Source of the DNA: Firmicutes bacterium TM09-10
GTDB lineage: Bacteria > Bacillota > Clostridia > Lachnospirales > Lachnospiraceae
NCBI GenBank assembly: GCA_003481005.1
Contig: QUKC01000013.1
Location: forward strand, 44,558-108,557
Length of the DNA: 64,000 nt
Direction: 5' to 3'
A program made the position numbers and the translations under genes. Positions 7,191-14,910 of this stretch are shown here, one piece after another. Position 1 is the stretch's first letter; each line of letters opens with the position of its first letter. The notes beneath the pieces were generated by a model. It saw only the letters and a list, made by a program, of their open reading frames with translations, ran no database searches and was not told where the DNA came from.

Positions 7191-7590
7191 TTGACAAAGA
7201 AATCAGACTGTTTTAATATGTTTTCAACAAGTTGAACTTATATCAATTTAAACTGATGAAGTGGAGATAACGGTACAGGTGCACTTCCAGAGAGTCCGGG
7301 CAGGTGGGAGCCGGGCAGAAAGCGGAGTATCAAATGGACCACAGAGGGCACAGTCAAAGGAATTTTGTTCCGAGTATTCTGTGACGGAGGGCATCCGTTA
7401 TTTGCCGGGGGTATGTTAGTATCCTTTGGAATGTTTGAATTCTTTAAAAGATATCTGTACCCTGATAAAGAGTGCGTACGATCGCAAAGCAAGGTGGTAC
7501 CGCGGGAAGACAGGCACAAAGTGCCTGCAGCTTAAAAGATGATGAGACCCCGTCCTTGACAGACAAATCTGTCATGGGCGGGGGTATTTT
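7191..7590 (+). promoter_or_regulatory. T-box riboswitch, tryptophan type, with its promoter
   Basis: Promoter TTGACA (7191-7196), 17 bases, TAATAT (7214-7219). The leader shows a stem I with an AGTA motif and a likely specifier UGG at 7335-7337, the T-box core AGGTGGTACCGCG at 7492-7504, and a terminator hairpin (ACCCCGTCC..GGGCGGGGGT with T-run) at about 7544-7590. T-box leaders read uncharged tRNA and allow transcription when the amino acid is short. The UGG codon and the trpE remnant behind it agree on tryptophan. It now controls only pseudogenes. Confidence 0.85.
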
Positions 7591-7645
7591 TTTATCGCAT
7601 AGGAAGCTTCCAGGAAACTTCGTTTCCACACAATAAAAAACGCTC
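7590..7645 (+). repeat. R2 repeat remnant
   Basis: TTATCGCATAGGAAGC, GGAAACTTCGTTTCC and ATAAAAAACGCTC match the left module of R2 (full form at 25332). It sits between the T-box terminator and the trpE ribosome site. Confidence 0.6.
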
Positions 7646-7673
7646 TATTACAGTTTACAGGAGGAACAGTCGC

Positions 7674-8090
7674 ATGGAACAGACATCACTGGAAGAACTG
7701 AAAAGAACGGCAGCGTCCGGAGCTTACCGGAGGATTCCAATCCGGCTCAGAGAAAAACGTGCCCGCAGGGCGACTGATGACGGAGCTCACGCCTCTGTTT
7801 GATCAGGAAAGCTACTGTGAAAAGGTGGAGCAGGTCAAGCATTATATCCATGAGGGAGACATTTTCCAGTTGGTGCTTGCGAACCGTCTGGAAGCCGGAT
7901 TTAACGGAAGCCTGTTGGATACCTACCGGATTCTGCGGACAAAAAATCCATCACCCTACATGTTTTATTTTTCCAGCAACGATCTGGAAATCGCCGGAGA
8001 CACTGGTAAAGGTGGACAAGCAGACGGCGTACACCTTCCCTCTTGCCGGGACAAGACCCAGGGGAAAGGACGAAAAGGAGGATCTATTGC
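7674..8090 (+). pseudogene. trpE: trpE (anthranilate synthase component I), decayed
   Basis: An AGGAGG site and ATG at 7674 start a true TrpE N-terminus (TSLEELKRTAASGAYRRIP). After ~30 codons an internal deletion of roughly 150 codons with a frame change leads to ESYCEKVEQVKHYIHEGDIFQLVLANRLE, a clear TrpE middle segment (from about 7759). A second frameshift near 8000 leads to PETLVKVDKQTAYTFPLAGTRPRGKDEKED, again TrpE. The rest of the ~480-residue enzyme is gone, because the sequence then runs into trpA. It cannot make anthranilate synthase. Confidence 0.92.
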
Positions 8091-8098
8091 ATTTTTGA

Positions 8099-8632
8099 CA
8101 GCGGGAGAAAACAGAAATTCCGCTGGTATTTATGACGTATTTGAATCCGGTGTTCCATTACGGCCACGAAGCGTTTTTTGAACGCTGTCAGGATGTAGGG
8201 ATCGACGGCATCATCATCCCCGATCTGCCCTTTGAGGAAAAAGAAGAGGTCGATGTTGTGGCAGGTAACTATGGCATAGACCTGATCTCGATGATTGCAC
8301 CGACCTCCAAAGAGAGAATCCGTAAGATTGCCAAAGGAGCGAAAGGATTTTTGTATGTGGTATCATCGATGGGCGTAACCGGAGAGAGAACCAATATCAC
8401 CACCGATATCGATGGGATGTTAAAAGAAATCCGCAGTGTCAGCAACGTTCCGGCAGCAGTCGGCTTCAGCATCCACACGCCGGGTCAGGCGGCGGAGATT
8501 TCCAGAACGGCGGAGGGTGTTATTGTCGGAAGTGCAGTTATAAAGCTGATCGCAAAATACGGCGCTCATGCGGGCGGACATTTATACACCTATGTGCGGA
8601 GGATGAAAGAGGCGGTCAGTCACAGCCAATAA
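8099..8632 (+). pseudogene. trpA: trpA (tryptophan synthase alpha), 5' truncated
   Basis: From REKTEIPLVFMTYLNPVFHYG onward this is the C-terminal ~175 residues of TrpA (normal ~260): PDLPFEEKEE, ISMIAPTSKERI, VSSMGVTGERTNI, VGFSIHTPGQAAEI, GVIVGSAVIK. The N-terminal part with the catalytic Glu and the first strands is missing. In-frame TGA at 8096-8098 separates it from the trpE remnant. An internal ATG at 8132 could start a fragment, but no ribosome site precedes it. One deletion has removed the end of trpE, trpG/D, trpC, trpF, trpB and the start of trpA. Confidence 0.93.
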
Positions 8633-8696
8633 GCGGAAGCATCCACGCTGCGGTTTCCGAAAAGGGCGCGGCATGGGAAGGCGCGTGAAAAAAATC

Positions 8697-8805
8697 TTTT
8701 CTATCAGAAAGAATGGTGTTATAATATTCTCGAATTCTATACAAAACAGCAAAACAGACGCCGGCAAAAGAAGAACCCGGCGGATGGGAGCCAGAAGTAA
8801 GGAGG
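8697..8805 (+). promoter_or_regulatory. ilvE promoter, leader and orphaned ribosome site
   Basis: TTTTCT (8697-8702), 17 bases, TATAAT (8720-8725) start a short leader that ends in a perfect AAGGAGG at 8799-8805. No start codon follows it at normal distance. The next gene in this direction starts more than 440 bases later, after the inserted element at 8812-9250. Confidence 0.7.
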
Positions 8806-8811
8806 AAATTT

Positions 8812-9250
8812 AAGTAATTAAATATATTATCAAACGTGAGTAAACATACTCAAAGATACTTAAAATCCATAGTATTAGTTGGTAACTTAAAACCACTGAA
8901 ATCATAGGAAAGATAAGCCAGTGCAAGTTGAAACAGTCTTGCTAACTATAGGGTAGAACCTTGATGGTAATGATTGAGTAATGGTAGAAGTCCATGAAAA
9001 CCAAATGGCAAAAAAATCAAAATTTTAGAAAGGAAAAGCTATTTAGATGAACCTATATCTAATCAATAAAAAAAGAATTTATAGGTATGTACCGATGGCT
9101 TAGTCGGGAATTTACGACTGTGGAGTGTACAAGAACTTGTGAGTAGTGTGTCACTTGCGACCACCAAAACATACACGATGAAGCAGTAACTACAAATTGT
9201 GAGATTGTAGCGAATCATCTAGCATATACATTTGTATATGTTTTTAGTAG
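8812..9250 (+). mobile_element. Non-autonomous IS200/IS605-like element (omega-RNA-type)
   Basis: An AT-rich, non-coding ~440-bp block unlike its surroundings. Near the left end is hairpin GAGTA-AACA-TACTC (8838-8851). At the right end are hairpin CTACAA..TTGTAG (9190-9210), GATGA/TCATC around it, and a terminal CATATAC-ATTT-GTATATG hairpin (9223-9240) followed by TTTTTAGTAG. Subterminal hairpins are what TnpA-type Y1 transposases recognise, and the right end resembles tnpB 3' ends that encode omega RNA. No tnpA or tnpB is present. An IStron-like (self-splicing) relative is possible: I could not find the group I core motifs with confidence. Boundaries are approximate. Confidence 0.5.
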
Positions 9251-9263
9251 CAGTGTGGACAAG

Positions 9264-10289
9264 ATGGAAAAAAAGAATCTGGACTGGGCAAATCTCGGAT
9301 TCGGCTATATGACAACAGATTACCGTTATGTGGCAAACTACAAAAATGGTGTCTGGGATAAGGGTGGACTGACAGACGATCCGACAGTTACCCTGAACGA
9401 ATGTGCAGGTATTTTTCATTATTGCCAGGAGATCTTTGAAGGTCTCAAAGCATATACAACAGAGGATGGACATATCGTAACGTTCCGCCCGGACTTAAAT
9501 GCAGTCCGTATGATGGACAGCGCAAAGCGTCTGGAGATGCCTCCGTTCCCGGCAGAGCGTTTCCTGGAAGCAGTAGAAGAAGTGGTTAAGGCAAATGCTG
9601 CATGGGTTCCTCCTTACGGCAGTGGCGCAAGCTTATATGTTCGTCCTTATATGTTTGCAAGTTCTCCGGTTATCGGCGTTAAGCCCGCGGATGAATATCA
9701 GTTCCGCATTCTGGTAACTCCGGTTGGACCGTACTTTAAGGGCGGCGTTCATCCGCTTACCATCTGTGTCAGTGATTTTGACCGCGCAGCACCGCATGGA
9801 ACCGGACATATCAAGGCTGGTCTGAACTATGCGATGAGTTTGCATGCCTATGTAACCGCACATCAGAACGGCTACGATGAAAACATGTTCCTTGATCCCG
9901 CAACCCGCACCTATGTAGAGGAGACCGGCGGCGCAAACTTTATCTTCATCGACAAAGAAGGAACTCTTGTCATTCCCAAGTCTGACAGCATCCTTCCTTC
10001 TGTAACACGCCGTTCCATCGCAGTCGTTGCGAAGGATATCCTGGGCATGAAGGTGGAAGAGCGTCCGGTTAAGCTGGCGGAGCTTTCTGATTTTGCAGAA
10101 TGCGGCGTCTGCGGTACAGCAGCTGTTGTGTGCCCGGTCGGCAAGGTGGTAGACCATGGCAGGGAGATCTGCTTCCCCAGCGGTATGGAAAGCATGGGAC
10201 CGGTGATCCAGAAGCTGTATGACACTCTGACAGGTATTCAGATGGGCAAGATCGAAGGACCTGCAGGATGGGTTCATAAAATTATGTAA
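9264..10289 (+). CDS. ilvE: Branched-chain amino acid aminotransferase
   Basis: 341 residues from the ATG at 9264; a GTG at 9255 in frame is the alternative (MDKMEKKN). Class IV PLP transaminase: EIFEGLKAYTTEDGHIVTFRPD, YVRPYMFASSP, PLP lysine K184 in HGTGHIKAGLNYA, and YVEETGGANFIFI. It exchanges amino groups between glutamate and the keto acids of Leu, Ile and Val. No ribosome site lies just before either start. The only good one (8799-8805) is on the far side of the inserted element, so present-day translation is uncertain. Confidence 0.95.
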   Translation: MEKKNLDWANLGFGYMTTDYRYVANYKNGVWDKGGLTDDPTVTLNECAGIFHYCQEIFEGLKAYTTEDGHIVTFRPDLNAVRMMDSAKRLEMPPFPAERFLEAVEEVVKANAAWVPPYGSGASLYVRPYMFASSPVIGVKPADEYQFRILVTPVGPYFKGGVHPLTICVSDFDRAAPHGTGHIKAGLNYAMSLHAYVTAHQNGYDENMFLDPATRTYVEETGGANFIFIDKEGTLVIPKSDSILPSVTRRSIAVVAKDILGMKVEERPVKLAELSDFAECGVCGTAAVVCPVGKVVDHGREICFPSGMESMGPVIQKLYDTLTGIQMGKIEGPAGWVHKIM

Positions 10290-10302
10290 CGGATTTATAG
10301 TT

Positions 10303-10460
10303 ACAGTTCACTCGTGGTTTCTTGGGGGCAGATTCCATGCTCGCATGAGAATCTGTGCACAAGAAACCACGGAGGGAGCGCCGCTTTATGGGCAAAAATG
10401 AGCTGCGAAGCAGCGGAAAGCATCGAAGATGCGCTTTTGCGAATGGCGCGGGTGAACGGT
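10303..10460 (+). repeat. R3 cloverleaf repeat, copy 2
   Basis: Outer stem GTTCAC/GTGAAC. First arm CGTGGTTTCTTG (10313-10324) pairs perfectly with CAAGAAACCACG (10360-10371) and contains CAGATTC/GAATCTG and CATGC-TC-GCATG. Then GGGAGCGCCGC, hairpins GCTGC-GAA-GCAGC and GCATC-GAA-GATGC, and TTTTGCGAATGGCGCG. The arm sequence differs from copies 1 and 3 but pairing is kept. Confidence 0.88.
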
Positions 10461-10473
10461 AATGATTTATAGA

Positions 10474-10521
10474 ACAGCCGCAGGGTGCAGCATATCCATG
10501 CACCCTGCGGCTGTGATTTTT
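10474..10521 (+). terminator. Intrinsic terminator downstream of ilvE
   Basis: ACAGCCGCAGGGTGCA pairs with TGCACCCTGCGGCTGT, followed by GATTTTTT. It lies beyond R3 copy 2, so that repeat is part of the ilvE transcript. Confidence 0.92.
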
Positions 10522-10524
10522 TAT

Positions 10525-10650
10525 TTCATAGGAAAATGCGTCCTATGAAATAAAAACGCTCCGCGAGGATGCGCACTCGGCGCAAGGGTAGAAGGTTGCT
10601 AAAGCAACCGCGCCTCGGCGCGAGAATGTGCCAAGGCACATTCTTTTTTT
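10525..10650 (+). repeat. R2 multi-hairpin repeat, copy 2
   Basis: Left hairpin TTTCATAGGA/TCCTATGAAA, then AAAACGCTCCGCGAGGATGC, hairpin GGTTGC-TAAA-GCAACC enclosed by GGCGC/GCGCC, and the terminal GAATGTGCC-AA-GGCACATTC with seven T. Its left hairpin has a different sequence from the other copies but is still complementary. Confidence 0.88.
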
Positions 10651-10753
10651 GGAGATAACCTAACTATTTTGGGTGTTGCATTTTTTCGTGGAATAGGGGA
10701 TGATAAAACCAGAGATTCCGGAGAATTGCCGGACAGGAAAGAGGGAGAAACCT

Positions 10754-13474
10754 ATGAAGAAAAAGACTGTACATATTATTTCCCATTCCCATTGGGACAG
10801 AGAATGGTATCTGCCGTTAGAGCGGCATAAAATGAAACTGCTGGATCTGATCGACACGAACATGGAACTGTTTGACAAAGATCCCGGCTTTTACAGCTTC
10901 CACTTAGATGGTCAGACCATCGTGCTGGACGACTATCTGGAAATCCGTCCGGAAAAAAGAGAAGAGCTGTTAAGACATGTCAGAGAGGGACATTTCCGTG
11001 TAGGTCCCTTCTACATCCTGCAGGATGAGTTTTTAACCAGCGGCGAAGCAAATGTCAGAAATATCCAGACCGGTATCCGCGAAGCGAAAGCCTACGGCAA
11101 CCTGACAAAGGTTGGCTATTTTCCGGATGCGTTCGGCAATGCGGGACAGATGCCTCAGCTGCTGACCCAGGCTGGCATGGAAGCTGTTGCATTTGGCCGC
11201 GGCGTAAAGCCGGTTGGTTTTAACAATGAATTAAAAGAAGGCGGCGAGTACGAATCCGCTTATTCTGAAATGCAGTGGCAGTCCCCCGACGGCACAAAGC
11301 TTCTGGGTATCCTGTTTGCAAACTGGTACTGCAACGGCATGGAAATCCCGGTGGATGAAAAAGAAGCAAAGGCATACTGGGAGGAACGTCTGGCAAAAGC
11401 GGAGATGTTTGCTTCCACAGATGAGCTGCTGTTCATGAACGGCTGCGACCATCAGCCGGTTCAGAAGGATTTTTCCGCAGCAATTGAAACCGCGCGCAGA
11501 TTGTATCCCGATATCGAGTTTGTTCATTCTAACTTCGAAGATTATGTCAAGAAGGTTCAGGCAGAGGCAGGCGAAAAGCTTTCTACCGTAAAAGGCGAGC
11601 TGACCAGCCAGGAGACAGACGGCTGGTATACGCTGGTCAATACCTGTTCCTCCCATGTAACCTTAAAGCGCCAGAACCGCAGAAACGAGGTTGCACTGGA
11701 GCGCGTATCCGAGCCTCTGGCTGTATTTGCAGCAGAAAACGGTAAGGAATATCCCCATGACCGTTTCAACTATGCATGGAAGATCCTGATGCAGAACCAT
11801 CCCCACGACAGCATTTGCGGCTGCAGCGTGGATCAGGTCAACAAAGAAATTGAAGTCCGTTTCGACCGTTCCACAGAGATCGCCCATACCCTTTCCGAGG
11901 ATGCTTCCGCTTATGTTGCAGATCTGACAGATACTTCTGTATTTGAAAAATATGGCGAAAACGCAGTTCCGTTTGTTGTGTTCAACACCACTGGCGACGA
12001 GCGCACCGGTAAGGTGACAGTCGTATTGGATGCAAAGCGTGACTACAACAAGTGGCTCTGGGACGGACGCCGCGATATGAAGGCATGGGAGCTGCCGGAG
12101 TACGTTGTTGTGGACAGCGAAGGCAATGTACAGAAAGCAACTGTAGAAGATGCAGACGTAAAATTCGGCTATGACCTGCCGGATGACAAGTTCCGTCAGC
12201 CTTACATGGCAAGACAGGTGAAGGTTTCCCTTTTTGCAGAAAAACTGCCTGCACTGGGCTACCGTACCTATGCGCTGGTTCCTGCAGAAGCCGCTGGGAC
12301 AGCTGGAAAGGGCAGCAACATCGCAAGCGATGACCGTCATCTGGAAAATGAATTCCTGAAGGTTGCGATCAACGACGATGGTACGTTGAATGTTCTGGAC
12401 AAGCAGACTGGAAAGACCTACGAAGGTCTTGGATATTTTGAAGATACCCTGGATGCGGGCAACGAATACATCTACTTCTGCCCGAAGGGAAATCCTGCAA
12501 TTGTGACAAAGGGCACAAAGGCAGAAATCAAGCTGGTGGAAAATACCGATTTTGCGGCAAGCGTGGAAGTGACCAATGTGTTGACCGTTCCGGTTTCCGC
12601 AGACGATCAGTTAAAGGAAGAGCAGGAAGGTCTTGTAGAATTCATGAAGCGTACCTGCAAAAGAAGCAGTGAGACGACACAGATCGTTCTGCACACCACA
12701 ATTACTCTGGAAAAAGACAGCCGCAGCGTGAGGTTTGTAACCGAGTTCGATAACACTGCAAAGGATCACAGAATCCGCGTGGTAGCACCCACCGGAATTT
12801 CCTGCACACACCACTATGCAGACAGCGTATTTGAAGTGGTGAACCGTCCCAACGAGCACAGTAAGCTGTGGGAGAATCCCTGCAAGTGCGAGCATCAGCA
12901 GAGCTTTGTGGGCTTAAACGATGAAAAGGGCGGCATGCTCATTGCAAACATCGGTCTGTATGAGTATGAAATCCTTCCGGAGGAAAAGAATGCACTGGCA
13001 GTCACCATCCTGCGCAGTGTCGGCGAGCTGGGTGACTGGGGCGTATTCCCCACCGAGCTGTCCCAGCAGCTGCGTCATATCACTGCAGAGTACGAGATGA
13101 CCTTCTTTGCAGGGGATCTGGTTGAAAGCAACAGCTTCAGAAGCGCATATCAGTTCCAGGTACCTTATACAGTTGCACAGACCAAAGTTCATGCAGGAAC
13201 CCTGCCGGCTGAGAAATCCTGGCTGACCTGGGAAGGCGAGCGCATGATGTTCTCCAACCTCAAGGAGAAAGCAGAAGGCACTGACCGGATGGCACGTTTT
13301 GTCAACTGCTCCGGCGAACCTACCGTTCTGCGTATCAAGAAGGACGCTTCTTTTGAAACCCTGTACTTCTCCAATATTCTGGAGGAAGAGGTTCGTCCCG
13401 AAACTGCAAATGCAGACGGCTGGTATGAAATTCCTGTCAGAGGCTTTGAAATCATAACAGTTGGAATGAGATAA
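10754..13474 (+). CDS. Glycoside hydrolase family 38 alpha-mannosidase
   Basis: 906 residues from the ATG at 10754 (GAGGGAG site just upstream; an earlier in-frame ATG at 10700 lacks one). Zinc motif HSHWDREW at 11-18, catalytic nucleophile D125 in YFPDAFGNAGQMPQ, and the second metal histidine region NHPHDSICGCSVDQV. No signal peptide, so it is probably cytoplasmic and trims mannosides or mannosylglycerate-type substrates after uptake, as MngB does. No transporter or regulator is beside it. It is a single-gene unit, flanked by repeats upstream and a terminator downstream. Confidence 0.93.
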   Translation: MKKKTVHIISHSHWDREWYLPLERHKMKLLDLIDTNMELFDKDPGFYSFHLDGQTIVLDDYLEIRPEKREELLRHVREGHFRVGPFYILQDEFLTSGEANVRNIQTGIREAKAYGNLTKVGYFPDAFGNAGQMPQLLTQAGMEAVAFGRGVKPVGFNNELKEGGEYESAYSEMQWQSPDGTKLLGILFANWYCNGMEIPVDEKEAKAYWEERLAKAEMFASTDELLFMNGCDHQPVQKDFSAAIETARRLYPDIEFVHSNFEDYVKKVQAEAGEKLSTVKGELTSQETDGWYTLVNTCSSHVTLKRQNRRNEVALERVSEPLAVFAAENGKEYPHDRFNYAWKILMQNHPHDSICGCSVDQVNKEIEVRFDRSTEIAHTLSEDASAYVADLTDTSVFEKYGENAVPFVVFNTTGDERTGKVTVVLDAKRDYNKWLWDGRRDMKAWELPEYVVVDSEGNVQKATVEDADVKFGYDLPDDKFRQPYMARQVKVSLFAEKLPALGYRTYALVPAEAAGTAGKGSNIASDDRHLENEFLKVAINDDGTLNVLDKQTGKTYEGLGYFEDTLDAGNEYIYFCPKGNPAIVTKGTKAEIKLVENTDFAASVEVTNVLTVPVSADDQLKEEQEGLVEFMKRTCKRSSETTQIVLHTTITLEKDSRSVRFVTEFDNTAKDHRIRVVAPTGISCTHHYADSVFEVVNRPNEHSKLWENPCKCEHQQSFVGLNDEKGGMLIANIGLYEYEILPEEKNALAVTILRSVGELGDWGVFPTELSQQLRHITAEYEMTFFAGDLVESNSFRSAYQFQVPYTVAQTKVHAGTLPAEKSWLTWEGERMMFSNLKEKAEGTDRMARFVNCSGEPTVLRIKKDASFETLYFSNILEEEVRPETANADGWYEIPVRGFEIITVGMR

Positions 13475-13500
13475 AAAATATTCTATTGCAAAAAATGGGA

Positions 13501-13535
13501 GAAGCTGTTGTACGAATGTGCAGCAGCTTCTTTTG
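13501..13535 (+). terminator. Intrinsic terminator after the mannosidase
   Basis: GAAGCTGTTGTAC pairs (with G-U pairs) with GTGCAGCAGCTTC, followed by TTTTG. Confidence 0.85.
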
Positions 13536-13702
13536 ATACATTGCGCGGAAAGCGATGCTGTGCAGCCATCGTCCGCATGCGCACAGATAGGTTGACGGAT
13601 GCATACAGGCTTTCCGTATACCGGAAGCCTGAATTGCATAAATTTTGTATTATATTATCATATTTGTTTTTTCGATGAAGCAGAAAGAAGAGGGAAAAGG
13701 AA

Positions 13703-14743
13703 ATGGTGCGAAAGCCTGGAATTTGCCAGAAGCCGGTAATAACGTTGTATGAAACGCCTGCATATGCAGCGTGTGGTACGGCTGTCGGCGCAGAGCCTAC
13801 GGGCGTGCCGGAAAATGGCGGTGTTGCAGATGAAATTCTCTTTGGATGGCAATATGAGGTTTTGGAAGAGAATAACGCTTTTTATAAAATCCGGACACAT
13901 TATGGATATGAGGGATGGATTGCGGCAGAAGAGTATGTGTCCGTGGAAAGTGTAGGCGATACAGGCGTATGCTATGATGCACAAAACTCCGGTTGTGCCA
14001 TGCAGCTTTTGCAGGTTTGCCAGAATATTGCAGACGTGCTGGAAGCGGAACGGGTACAGGCAAGGCGTATCACGACACTGTATGCCGGGAGCCTGATTTG
14101 GGCAGAGAAAGATTCGGCTTACGTCGATAGCAGTGCTGCAGCCCGACCGCTGCAGCCGGGCTGGAGACGCGTCTTTTTACCGGATGGAATGGGCGGTCTT
14201 AGGGAAGGATATATGCGGAGCCGTTTTCTGGAGCCGTGCCAGGGACAGGAGCGGTGGAGAAAATGGGCGCCGCAGCGGTCGACGGTTCTGACGGAGCGTA
14301 TAGACGCAGTATCACAGTCGGAGCCGAAAGAACAAGAGGATGCAGACGCGCTCAGGTCGGAAGAAGCTTTCCGGAAAAGCATCGTGCAGACTGCGTATTC
14401 CTATCTCGGGACGCAGTACCGCTGGGGCGGGAAAACAGCATGTGGAATTGACTGCTCCGGTCTTGCGTTTATGAGCTATTTCCGAAATGGGATCCTGATC
14501 TGGCGGGATGCAGCGATCAAAGAAGGCTATCCGGTTCATGAAATCCCGATAGAACAGGCCAAACCGGGTGATTTGCTTTTTTTTCCGGGACATGTGGCGA
14601 TTTATCTGGGAAATGGAAGGATCATCCATGCGACCGGACATCCCGAAAGCAGCTGTGTGACTGTCAATTCCCTGTGGGAGGGCGAGCTGGGATATCGGGA
14701 AGATTTGAAAAACAGTCTGTGTGCAGCTGGAAGCATTTTTTAA
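13703..14743 (+). CDS. NlpC/P60 cell-wall hydrolase with SH3-like N-terminal domains
   Basis: 346 residues. The C-terminal ~130 residues are an NlpC/P60 cysteine peptidase: C251 in ACGIDCSGLAFMSYF, H297 in FPGHVAIYLGNGRIIHA, and H309. The N-terminal half has two stretches typical of bacterial SH3-type wall-binding domains (FGWQYEVLEENNAFYKIRTHYGYEGWI; LYAGSLIWAE). Such proteins cut D-Glu-diaminopimelate or related bonds in peptidoglycan stems. No signal peptide is visible, as in the YkfC-type enzymes that recycle wall peptides in the cytoplasm. A promoter TTGCAT (13634), 16 bases, TATCAT (13656) precedes it. Confidence 0.88.
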   Translation: MVRKPGICQKPVITLYETPAYAACGTAVGAEPTGVPENGGVADEILFGWQYEVLEENNAFYKIRTHYGYEGWIAAEEYVSVESVGDTGVCYDAQNSGCAMQLLQVCQNIADVLEAERVQARRITTLYAGSLIWAEKDSAYVDSSAAARPLQPGWRRVFLPDGMGGLREGYMRSRFLEPCQGQERWRKWAPQRSTVLTERIDAVSQSEPKEQEDADALRSEEAFRKSIVQTAYSYLGTQYRWGGKTACGIDCSGLAFMSYFRNGILIWRDAAIKEGYPVHEIPIEQAKPGDLLFFPGHVAIYLGNGRIIHATGHPESSCVTVNSLWEGELGYREDLKNSLCAAGSIF

Positions 14744-14804
14744 ATGGAGAAATCTGTATTACCGCAAAAAGATTTCCTGAAGGTGTCTGGTAAAAGATTT
14801 TTGT

Positions 14805-14888
14805 TTGACTTTTTCAAAAATCAGAAATATAATAACTTACGAACGAGTAGCAAAATTGCGTAAATCCAGTTTTGCTGCTCGTTTTTTT
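14805..14888 (+). promoter_or_regulatory. Promoter followed by terminator-like hairpin (attenuator candidate) before MATE gene 1
   Basis: TTGACT (14805-14810), 17 bases, TATAAT (14828-14833). About ten bases after the -10 box, ACGAGTAGCAAAA pairs with TTTTGCTGCTCGT and runs into TTTTTTT (14843-14888). The hairpin is downstream of the promoter and upstream of the gene, so it looks like a control point rather than the end of the preceding gene. Confidence 0.65.
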
Positions 14889-14910
14889 GTGCGAAAAAAG
14901 GAGGAAACTT

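Noticed and set aside
8132..8632. Functional short TrpA
   Set aside because: The missing N-terminal third contains the catalytic Glu and part of the barrel, and no ribosome site precedes the ATG at 8132.
8812..9250. Group II intron
   Set aside because: No domain V-like hairpin and no reverse transcriptase. Hairpin ends fit an IS200/IS605-type element better.
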